Shown one piece after another: positions 1-7,108 of a stretch of 14,284 nucleotides of DNA. The stretch is from Cytidiella melzeri (taxonomy: Eukaryota; Basidiomycota; Agaricomycetes; Polyporales; Irpicaceae), in contig JABYQR010000643.1 in NCBI GenBank assembly GCA_022592445.1, forward strand, positions 1 through 14,284, read 5' to 3'. A program made the translations under genes and the position numbers. How positions within the stretch are numbered: position 1 is the first letter of the stretch; each line of letters opens with the position of its first letter. The notes beneath the pieces were generated by a model, which saw only the letters and a list, made by a program, of their open reading frames with translations, was not told the origin of the DNA and ran no database searches.

Positions 1-618
1 TGGGCGGGCGTGCACGTGGAGAGTACTTCCTCCGTGTGATCGATGAGGTGCAGAAGTTTATTGTTGAGGAGTAAGATTGCCTTGGTCTGTGGATCGTTTC
101 AATTGTGAGTGAGTTCGATCAGAATTTTGAGGCGTCTGGTAGTGGCCTTGATCTTTGGCTTGAGGATGCCGATTTGATCCTTGATGGAGAACTCATGAAA
201 ATCAAGTGTCACCGGTTTCTGTGTGTCCGGTTGGGGTGGTGCAGGTGCCCGAGAGATGCAGTCTTTGAGAGACGGCTTCTCAATGCAATCAGCAAGGGTC
301 TGCGCACGTTCTGTACGTGCTTGTTCCTTGATGGACTTGTTGTCACAAGTAAACTTCTCGTGGTCAAAGGCGGGAAGTCTAGTGCCTAGAGGGTGATAGT
401 GTGGACGGCGCAAAACGTAAGAGACCATGGCCTCAAGGTCTTTCTCCGTATAGAGATGGGGACAACCTTGTTCGCGCAGTTCCTGTTGAGCCTCAAAGAA
501 GGACTCGGGTACACGACGACGGATGTGCACATCTTTGGGCACTACAACCACGAGGTAAGAAGTGTGATCAAGGGATCTGGCCAATACAACGTACTGGTAA
601 ACCGGGGGAACTAAACAT
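1..618 (-). CDS. Putative gag-region frame of LTR retrotransposon C, partial, one in-frame TGA
   Basis: The frame is open from upstream of the likely start and runs off the left edge, interrupted once by TGA at 99-101. After the stop the same frame continues for 32 codons with protein-like composition. An ATG at 616-618, 62 nt after the predicted primer-binding site, is the natural position for a gag start, but it lies in a neighbouring frame. A one-base shift shortly after it would join the two, so the start is unresolved. The product would be charged and mostly hydrophilic, with a Pro-rich stretch (APAPPQPD) and a Lys/Leu-rich segment that could form a coiled coil, as in many Gag N-terminal regions. 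No zinc knuckle, protease or RT is visible; these would lie left of the window. I do not recognise the family by sequence. The gag assignment rests on position behind the LTR. Confidence 0.5.
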
Positions 619-679
619 TTTAAAACTTTGGGGGTAAAGGGGAGGTGTGTGGTTGCGCGACATTCGGGCGAGCGTACGG

Positions 680-690
680 AGAATCTACCT
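680..690 (-). promoter_or_regulatory. Predicted primer-binding site of element C (self-priming type)
   Basis: On the minus strand the 11-mer AGGTAGATTCT begins 2 nt after the LTR end. It complements the predicted first 11 nt of the element's own RNA (AGATTCTACCT, 920 to 910) at 10 of 11 positions. I see no TGG-type tRNA complement here. Tf1/sushi-type chromoviruses are known to prime reverse transcription from the 5' end of their own mRNA, and this arrangement matches that. Confidence 0.6.
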
Positions 691-884
691 AATGTCAGGA
701 ACACAGCCAAACTCTATGCAGAGCAAGGGGGTGACGAAGATGGATGGAGGAACAATGAGCTAGCTTGCACAGACAATGATGACAAGGATAGATGTGATGA
801 GGAGGAATGGAGACACAACGACGAGGGATCAGCTAGCAGTAAGCTAAAGACCAGGTATATTAGTACAGTAATTGACTAGGTACA

Positions 885-899
885 AGGTGAACGTCACCT
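885..899 (-). other. U5 stem-loop in LTR C
   Basis: AGGTGA and TCACCT form a perfect 6-bp inverted repeat around a 3-nt loop. It begins about 21 nt downstream of the predicted RNA 5' end. Tf1 RNA also carries a U5 inverted repeat close to its self-primer, so position and structure fit that model. Confidence 0.4.
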
Positions 900-909
900 C
901 AAGACCAGG

Positions 910-950
910 AGGTAGAATCTGAGGTCTTTACAGGGTGGGTTTATATATAT
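910..950 (-). promoter_or_regulatory. LTR C core promoter: TATA box and predicted transcript start
   Basis: The minus strand reads TATATATAAA from 949 to 940. The sequence AGATTCTACCT starts at 920, the usual 25-30 nt distance for a TATA-directed start. This 11-mer is also the predicted self-primer. The start site is inferred from spacing and complementarity, not from transcript data. Confidence 0.55.
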
Positions 951-1020
951 CTCAGACAAGGACCCCTGGTACTGGGTTTGTACTCCTAACACTGCCGTGG
1001 GAACGTATGGTATGCTATGG

Positions 1021-1088
1021 TGCAATGTTCTACAATGTTCTACAATGTTCCAGCACCTTCTATGGTCATGTGACTAGTCTGTCACATG
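1021..1088. repeat. Short repeats in LTR C U3
   Basis: Three near-identical copies of a 10-11-nt unit (CAATGTTCTA type) lie at about 1023-1052. They are followed by a perfect 8-bp inverted repeat, CATGTGAC (1067-1074) and GTCACATG (1081-1088), around a 6-nt spacer. Both lie upstream of the TATA box on the minus strand, so they could be transcription-factor sites. That is inference only. Confidence 0.5.
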
Positions 1089-1203
1089 TACTTGATCACA
1101 TACAAGAGTCATGTGCCATTGGTAAGATAAGGTAAGGAAAGCGATAAGATAAGATAAGAAAAATAAAAGGAAAAGAAAGGAAAAAGTGTGCATGTTCGTG
1201 ACA

Positions 1204-1350
1204 CATAGCGGGTAGTATCAATAACTAACTTGCTCTTTACTGGGCTAGACATCTGTATAAGATCTATAGCTGGTGAGGGTATTGTGCTTCATGCCTACCA
1301 CCACCACTTTGCGTCCCTGTCTGCCATGTCAAACCCCTGTCTCCGCGTCA
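1204..1350 (+). mobile_element. 3' end of LTR A, interrupted by element C
   Basis: The reverse complement aligns with 10887-11053 at roughly 80% identity by eye, with one small gap. Shared blocks include CTAGCCCAGTAAAG, GGTGGTGG and GCATGAAGCACA-like sequence. Similarity ends exactly at a terminal TCA in both copies, giving LTR ends CTCCGCGTCA here and CTCCGTGTCA in B. At the other side it stops where LTR C begins. The segment is therefore the last 147 bp of a B-family LTR in the opposite orientation. The sequence just past 1350 shows no primer-binding site, so it is more likely a 3' or solo LTR than a 5' LTR. Confidence 0.65.
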
Positions 1351-1709
1351 TTAGAAGCTCTTATGCAAACTTGCTGTTGAATGCAATGAGGAGCTCCGAG
1401 CTGAATGGTGAGAGATGGTGCACATGTAGCCCTGGCACGGGTTAGCACAGTGCTCGGAACAGCATATATACTCTGATAAGACTGAGATAATAACATCTCA
1501 GTTAAACTGCCTTTTGGCGTAGCAGTTATGACGTCAGAGTTCAGATCGCTTACAGCACAACGTGTTCCTTCCAAATGGATTGCAGCTTGTCTTTGTTGAC
1601 AAGACAAGCACACCTACCTATGTTGCTATGGTAGCACTTTTCTAGGGCAGCACGCTGAGTTGAAGGATGGATTTGTGTGAGGTAACTGGTACTCTCTGGC
1701 AGCAGCTTT
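1351..1709. other. Unassigned segment with an 8-bp hairpin
   Basis: A minus-strand frame is open from about 1613 to 1329, but it has no ATG start and runs into LTR A, so I do not call it a gene. It could be decayed coding sequence. A perfect hairpin lies at 1481-1502 (ACTGAGAT, 6-nt loop, ATCTCAGT). A second small one (AGCAC-A-GTGCT) lies near 1444-1454. The segment falls between LTR A and the Helitron, and the Helitron 3' terminus may be here, but I could not find a convincing CTRR end after either hairpin. Confidence 0.35.
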
Positions 1710-1753
1710 TACTAGCGTTAGCAGGGCCGACAAGCGGCAAGTACGATTCCTGA
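1710..1753. repeat. 44-bp direct repeat, left copy (partner at 9454-9497)
   Basis: It matches 9454-9497 at 40 of 44 positions in the same orientation. All four differences are transitions, and two are CpG to TpG or CpA changes. On the minus strand it can encode ESYLPLVGPANAS, against ELYLPLAGLANTS inside the frame at 9173-9643. It is therefore a fragment of that sequence on the other side of the Helitron. Confidence 0.75.
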
Positions 1754-1767
1754 AGACTTGATAAATT

Positions 1768-1879
1768 TCTCACAATATCATATATATCAATAAATCCAGG
1801 TTTTACATGTCTCACAATATCATAGATAAATAAATCCAGGTTTTACATGTCTCACAATATCATAGATATCAATAAATTA
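1768..1879. repeat. AT-rich tandem repeat, 42/40-bp units
   Basis: TCTCACAATATCATA starts at 1768, 1810 and 1850. The first two units continue through AATAAATCCAGGTTTTACATG and the third is truncated near 1879. Differences are mainly a small indel in the GATATATC/GATAAA part. The array lies just beyond the Helitron's last coding sequence, in the likely 3' non-coding part of that element. Confidence 0.85.
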
Positions 1880-1902
1880 GATGTCATTATTGCGCAGGTA
1901 TC

Positions 1903-2366
1903 TTAAGCATCACAACATGTATAAATTGCTACAGTACTGGTCCGACCGTGTTTTGCTGTTGCCAACATGTTGCAGTTTACACCATTCATGTTTCCATCAT
2001 ATTCAGTATGTCTACCTGTACTTATACCATTGTGGAACCACAGATCTCCGTTATTACTGACTATACGAGATGTATAGTGATTATTTCCATAGTAAATGAT
2101 GCCACGCAGTTTGTAATTGTATCCACTAACGTTAATAACATGTTGGAACTTGACAACCAGATCTTCCTCTATACACATGGCAATGAAGGGTGGTGCATGA
2201 TCAAATTTGTATATATTCTCCATTACGTTGTGACAGTCACTGCATTTCTTTCTTGACTATGTTTTCAATAGAGCTGTCATCCATGCAGACGTAGTTTGAG
2301 CATTACACGTTCCTGCTCGTTTTGCTTTATTTCTCCATGCAGACTTTGTACATTGCCACATCAGAG
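1903..2366 (-). pseudogene. C-terminal half of the Helitron USP-like protease domain
   Basis: From 2223 to 1903 the frame is clean and continues upstream to about 2270, through KKCSDCHNV, a possible zinc-binding CxxC pair (codons 2242-2244 and 2233-2235). The key segment is GIIYYGNNHYTSRIV, whose His (codon 2077-2079) sits where USP-fold proteases have their catalytic histidine. GDLWFHNG follows, where such domains usually have an Asp; here it is Asn. Between about 2270 and 2366 protein-like sequence (for example MWQCTKSAWRNKAK) is found in other frames, indicating further small indels. This half is separated from the Cys half by the LTR-like insert. The natural end is the TAA at 1903-1905. 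Confidence 0.7.
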
Positions 2367-2579
2367 AGTTGGAAAATAAGCTATAGGATTTTTCTGTTTC
2401 ACTATTCTGTCTTCGTACTTAGCGCGCGCTTAGCGCCGTAGTTACCGTATATAAGACTTACTTTGATCAATGCACTGCTATCGTTTTTGATCCCCAACTC
2501 TCTGTCTGACCACCACCTCAGTCTTCTCTCTCAACGCTCTAAACTCCTCTGATACCTTGTTAAAATTTTTGTTTCAACA
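2367..2579 (+). mobile_element. Solo-LTR-like insertion splitting the protease domain
   Basis: The segment starts AGTTGGAAAATAAG and ends GTTTCAACA. Apart from the first base, the ends are the TGTTGRAA...TTYCAACA inverted repeats typical of Ty1/copia LTRs. It contains a TATA box (2448-2454), a GC-rich stretch before it (repeated CTTAGCGC), and a pyrimidine-rich tract after it (2490-2555), as in an LTR promoter region. The strongest support is context: one half of a protease domain ends at each boundary. No target-site duplication is visible (CAGAG on the left, TACAA on the right), so the exact ends or the mechanism are uncertain. Confidence 0.55.
2448..2454 (+). promoter_or_regulatory. TATA box in the solo-LTR-like insert
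   Basis: TATATAA is followed by about 100 nt of pyrimidine-rich sequence, as at many fungal transcription starts. Transcription from it would run rightward, antisense to the Helitron helicase. Confidence 0.4.
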
Positions 2580-2588
2580 TACAACGCA

Positions 2589-3233
2589 TTACACAGTTTT
2601 GACAATATGGCTAACATCAGCTTTTAGTAGAAATTCACATAATTCTCTAACGTCATTGCCTGTTTTACTGATTGAGAACACACTTGGATCTTTACAATGA
2701 AATGCAAGCTGTATACGGTCTCGAGTTTTATCTATATCATCTGAGTCAAGATCTACACCTTCAAACATGTCACAAAATATTTTCAAATATTCATTTGTTG
2801 TTGATGTTAATTTAAACCATTCTTCTGGTGTATACCTCATAATGCTCAATATAATAGTGAACAGACTATCAAATGCACAGCTATATGTTTGACCATTCCA
2901 TACAAAACCCATAGGGCCATTGAGTACAGGTATATGGTCATTGATATTTGTTTTCTGCCGTTTACATGACCGGGTGGAACTTTCCTGATGTTCAGTTACT
3001 TCCTGTCTACGCTTGTTATGAATACGGACACCTTGTAGCCTACTCAGTTGATTGATCTGTACAGTACCCTGAGCAGGAATATATTGTTTGGCATCAGTAT
3101 TGACTTCCAACGGTTTTTTCTTGCTGGATTCAGGTTTAGATGTAGATTGTTTTGTCAGTCTTTTCTTTTTGTCAAGTACTTGCCATTCTGCTTCTTGGAA
3201 TGGATCATCGATATCATACGTGTTGATTGAATC
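2589..3233 (-). pseudogene. N-terminal half of the Helitron USP-like protease domain, with linker
   Basis: The frame is the same as the helicase frame, separated from it only by a TGA at 3234-3236. It begins with an acidic then Lys-rich linker (DIDDPFQEAEWQVLDKKKR), passes a basic stretch (RSCKRQKT), and reaches GFVWNGQTYSCAFDSLFTI. The Cys (codon 2877-2879) in YSCAFDSLF is placed like the nucleophile of USP-type cysteine proteases (consensus N-x-C-[FY]-x-[ND]-[AS]-x-[LF]). The frame stops at 2589, 10 nt after the LTR-like insert, so the domain is cut there. I recall similar C-terminal domains in Agaricomycete Helitron helicases. Whether they cleave ubiquitin-like proteins or process the replicase is not known from this sequence. 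Confidence 0.7.
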
Positions 3234-4847
3234 TCATTGTAACGGACTAGGCATTGTTCTAGTAACATAGTCACTTCCTCTTGCATATCTATATGATGAT
3301 ATTAGATGGTTCTGTGTTGTACCGCCTACACCCTTGGGTAATTTCTTTTCGAAACGCAATCTTGTAATCTCATCTAGCAATTCTAACTCTCGGAACTCCT
3401 GTCTCAAATATCCAGACAATCCCCCAGTCATGTGTTTATCTGAGAAATCTTGAGCAATAAGAGTACCCTGATATGTTGAACCTCTTGATAAGCAAGTATA
3501 TATAGACTGGTGACTGCGACAATTGTGTATGTCAACAACATTGTACTTCCTTGTCCGACCTTGGGATGCATAGTCCGTCATGCCAAAATTTACTATTACT
3601 GGCACTTGTACGCAGTTTATCGTTCTTCTCACGCCATCAGGAAGCTTACAAATCACGTTTATAGGTTCTGCTGTGACAGGCACCACATCAGGTTCCAATC
3701 CATCTAGTTTGATTGGTATTGGTGGTGAAGTTAGCTTTACAAACAACACATCTAATGTGCTGTGATTTGGATCTATAGGCTGAGATTTCCACCCAACTAC
3801 AACACCTTCTGCTCCATTAGTCACACCACACTCTGTTTCTTTGTTCTTCTCAATCATAATAGGCATTCCTATACAAATACCTAATTTGCCAGGATGGTTT
3901 CCAGTATTGCTTGGAGGCAATGACCAAAACACAGCTTGATCATGTGGACGAAGGCGGTCAGTATTCCGTGATGGATCTGATTTTGTTTTACGGATCTTTG
4001 TTGAAAGCTTTGTATCATCATTGTCGGAGCTATAACGATCTACAGAGTAAAAATAACTCAGATTTTGATGGGCCTCTTGCGAGAATCGTTCTGCGCCTCT
4101 GTCATTGAATTTATCTCTACTTGCATTGTAAGATGTTATAGTTGACACGTTACGGAACACAGTATTTGACCACTTTGGTCGATTTTTTGAAATACCAGCT
4201 ATTCTAGTTCGCAGAAAAGTAATATCTTCATTGGTACAAGACTTGTACCTTAAGTTTTCTAGCAAAGTGCGGAATTTTGCATCTCCATCTGTCTGTGAAT
4301 TTTGTCTCATGTTGGTGCGTAAGATGACTGCAGTGGTAAACTGATGCCATATTGCTTTACCTAAAGCAGCTTGCTGATCCTTATGAGACTGTGTTGTATG
4401 GATAACAGACTGAACAGTACTTGAATAGAGGGCGTTTCCTGTTGATACTGGGGGAAGCTGTGCAAAGTCTCCTGCAAAGATGACATGTTTCCCTCCAAAT
4501 GGTTCAGTCTCATTGTCCAAGGCCATACACATTTGTCTGCTAATATTGTATAAGTTTAAACAATCAATCATTGATATTTCATCCATAAAAATGTAGTCTA
4601 CATACTGCAAATTACTTTTCACTTCACTTAAAGCACCTAGTTGTTCAGTTTTTTCACGATAAGGGTTGATACCTAGTATAGAATGATAAGTAGAACCACC
4701 AATTAGCGATGCAGCTGATCCAGTAGGTGCCATACAAAGGAACTGATAAGCTTCATTACGACAGGTATAAAAATGTATCAATGATTTAATAACTTGAGAT
4801 TTTCCTGTACCAGCCATTCCACCCAGATACATCTTCAGCTGAGATGG
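3234..4847 (-). pseudogene. Helitron Pif1-family (SF1) DNA helicase domain
   Basis: This is an unbroken frame of 532 codons from the ATG at 4830-4832. The frame also continues upstream through PSQLK, so that ATG is an internal Met of a longer protein. Numbering from it: Walker A GGMAGTGKS (4-12), Walker B IFMDEIS (81-87, Asp84-Glu85), motif III GDFAQLPPV (121-129), motif IV LRTNMRQ (171-177), motif V DYASQGRT (420-427) and motif VI IYTCLSRG (444-451). All SF1/Pif1 motifs are present, so this part could be functional by itself. After motif VI comes the QEFRELELLDEITRLRFE segment typical of Helitron helicases. It ends in TGA at 3234-3236, with coding continuing in frame beyond it. The 5' side joins the preceding domain across a one-base break near 4847. 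Confidence 0.9.
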
Positions 4848-5817
4848 TTTTTCAAGTGTTGAGTATTTGCTATGATTTTGAAAGCCCTGGCCTGTTCAGT
4901 GTTCAATGTATAGCTAATTATAATTTCATTGATAAGGGAGCGATCTTCCTTAGATGCTGCTTCGAATGTCTTTTCATAATATGAGATATCGATGACCTTC
5001 ACAAGATCAATAGAATGGTTGTGCTTTTTGAGTGCCTTTGATGCAACTACCTGTCCTTGTCGATTGCTCAAAATTTCATCTTTGGTCTTGTTCAATAATT
5101 TTTGCCAATAATAACAGCTAGGTGTTGTATCATCTACTGTTGGTAGACATTGGATATCAACAGAGTGGTCATCTGCTTTCAACAACCCATTCCTTTTGAG
5201 CATGTCTTCAGTATCCATCATACGTTCTAGCTGTAATATTGTTGATCTGTCAATAGGTCCCATGTCTGTTACATTATGCTCATCAAAACCACATTGTTCT
5301 GAATCAAGTATACCATTGAATTCTTCTTCAATCTTGTCTAGCATGTCATTACCAAAGTATGAAGGCATAGAAACAACATCTAGATTTTTAGTTTTTCGTT
5401 GTGCTGCAAAATCATCTCTGGCATCATAACACTCATATTGCAAATTGAAATTATTCATAATACATGTGTATTGCTGGGGAAATTTGTAGTTGTTGAATGC
5501 ATTGCTCCAAGTCAAGTCTTTTGACTTTAACTCTAAACCTGAGCGCCATGGTTTGAAAAGTGTCAGCATAGTCATACAGTAGTCTTCTCGATTGCCTTTA
5601 TCTTCTCGTGGTAGGATACCACCTACAAAGTCAGGGATCTTAGCATGATGCTCTTCTAACATTCGCACTTGATGTGTTTCACACTGTGGGTGGTCTTGCA
5701 TAAACATGGCTTGTCGATGATAATCCTTATTCCGACTCCCTTTGATATTTTTGTCCATTGAAGGAACAGGTTCAGACTGATCAACACCCGAACTATTTAC
5801 TAGTGTATCGGAATCTA
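4848..5817 (-). pseudogene. Helitron replicase linker between Rep and helicase
   Basis: The frame is open from about 5817, through an ATG at 5756-5758, to 4835. It carries segments characteristic of the region between Rep and helicase: DHPQCETHQVRML, PDFVGGILPREDKGNREDYC, TLFKPWRSGLELKSKD and YECYDARDDF. It ends with NTEQARAFKIIAN, the Q-motif-like start of the helicase. The last codons before 4847 and the helicase frame differ by one base at an A5 run (CTTGAAAAACC). At the other end, one base is missing near 5817 relative to the Rep frame. Neither break looks like an intron, because no GT-AG pair is needed to rejoin the frames. Confidence 0.8.
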
Positions 5818-7108
5818 TGTGAGATCTTCATCATTGAAATCATCAGATTCTTCCTCAGCATAATTGTCAGCTGAAGTGTCCTCTGAATCGTAATCATTGT
5901 TGTTGTCTCTGTCACTGTTGCTATCAAGGTTGTCACCCTCAATAATAGGAAGCTGTCGCCAGTGCGCTACATTCATTTTAAGGTAATATTCATCTAAAGC
6001 CTGTAGATGTGTACAGTTCTGAAGTGACTCCCAGGTAGTATCACCTTCTTCCCACTCGAGGTTGAATATAACCCGTTCCTGTCCATTTGATACATCTTTG
6101 ATCCACTTATGGGTAATGATTGATTCCACAAGCCATTCTCCAGCTGGAACCTTTGATTTTGTTTTTTTAACTGGTTTTCTAGGTGTTTTGTTTGACAGAC
6201 GTATCCAATCATACAGTGATACATCATGATATTTCTCTGGACGATACATATAGTCGTGAACTGGGGATAAGCCTACTATGCCGCGTACATTTTTGCCAAT
6301 TGCAAGCTTTACTTCTGTGTTCTGTGAAGTGTCAATTGTAACTGGTGTATTGTCAGCTACTGCCGAGGATTGACCAGCGTGTTCACCAGCAATATGCTCA
6401 TGTACATCACGTACTTCATGAACATAACGTCTCCAATAAAACCTTTGAAACTTATGATCTGTATAATGATCTGGATGTTCAAGAAGATACATTGAGGCCA
6501 TTGGCGACCCAATCTCACTCTGCGAAGTCAGTGCGTTGACAATTTTTGTAATCAACGAACGTGTTTTCTTTAGTCTGTCTTCATTGACATCATTGTTAGC
6601 CTCTGCCTGTCGTGTAAATACTGTCTTCACTGCATCAAACATTACATGTGTTTTCAATGGGGATTTTGTAATGTACTCAGTAACGTATGCAATGACAGAC
6701 TTGATTGCAGTTCCAGATTGCAAGCTGGTGACATCTGTATTACACCGTAGCAAGTAAGAAACCATAGGAGTAAATGTATTCAGCCATGCCTCTCCCTTTT
6801 TCATGTTGAGTGCCCCAGTCTCTGGGTCAAGTGATGTTTGGGCATAAACCTCACGCGGGAATCTTGACTTACAATTTGGATGTGATTTGGTGGTACATCC
6901 CTCATGGCATTTATGTATGTTTGATAAGTATATGATCTCATTGGCAGTACATTGATAATCATTCCACCATTTGCCAGCCTCTGAACACTGAGTACAATGA
7001 AGACATTGATTCGAGCAATATGGAACAGGTGCTTCAGGAAGTGACAAAGTAGGAGCAACGCGGTCAGGCTGTTCGGCTGATAGTTTTACCAACTTGTCAT
7101 GCATTTCT
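5815..7108 (-). pseudogene. Helitron Rep domain, two-tyrosine part, with embedded chromodomain-like segment
   Basis: This is a clean frame of 429 codons from an ATG at 7102-7104, which is probably internal. Residues 30-80 are Cys/His-rich (CSNQCLHCTQC, CHEGC, HPNCKSRFPR). Residues 138-147 read IAYVTEYITK with Tyr140 and Tyr144, the two catalytic tyrosines expected of a Helitron Rep nickase. YDWI at 299 normally starts a linker. Here residues 322-377 instead resemble a chromodomain, and an acidic Asp/Asn-rich tail (390-429) follows. The frame ends at 5815, where one base is missing relative to the next segment. Its upstream join to the HUH segment also needs one extra A near 7108. Confidence 0.85.
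5974..6141 (-). other. Chromodomain-like segment inside the Helitron replicase
   Basis: The segment begins EWLVESIITHKW, passes RVIFNLEW and TTWESLQN, and ends in the helix-like ALDEYYLK. It follows the chromodomain pattern: an aromatic then V-E-x-I-[LI] first strand, a central [FY]-x-[VL]-x-W strand, a T-W-E turn, and a C-terminal helix. The first two cage positions are aromatic (Trp, Trp). The third, usually Tyr or Phe after WxG, is lost with a roughly 3-residue shortening (EWEEGDTTWE). Lys-rich sequence precedes it. The fold assignment is by eye. A diverged or non-binding chromo-like fold is possible. Confidence 0.65.

Larger units (their letters stand above)
693..1203 (-). mobile_element. 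5' LTR (511 bp) of retrotransposon C
   Basis: Read on the minus strand, the LTR starts TGTCACGAAC at 1203 and ends GTTCCTGACA at 693, a TG...CA unit with terminal inverted repeats matching at 9 of 10 positions. Inside are a TATA box (949 to 940), a predicted RNA start about 29 nt further on, and a U5 hairpin. The presumed U3 holds purine-rich GATAAG repeats (about 1124-1180) and a perfect 8-bp inverted repeat. Its outer end coincides with the point where similarity between LTR A and LTR B stops, which supports insertion into LTR A. The other LTR is outside the window, so neither LTR identity nor target duplication can be checked. Confidence 0.72.

Noticed and set aside
99..710. Taking the gag-like frame to start at 710
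   Set aside because: The codon there is TTG and lies inside the LTR, before the predicted primer-binding site. A start near 618 fits the leader better.
1329..1613. Minus-strand frame of 94 codons
   Set aside because: It has no ATG start and its end runs into LTR A. At most it is decayed coding sequence, so it is mentioned only within the flank entry.
1948..2256. Plus-strand open frame of 102 codons
   Set aside because: It is antisense to the clearly recognisable protease C-terminal half on the minus strand.
2540..2560. CTCTGATACC as a tRNA-iMet-type primer-binding site of a minus-strand copia element
   Set aside because: No copia gag or pol follows on that strand; the downstream sequence is the LTR-like insert and then the Helitron protease half.
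2141..2579. A longer LTR starting at TGTTGGAAC (2141)
   Set aside because: The stretch 2141-2366 encodes the protease C-terminal half on the minus strand, so the insert must begin right of it.
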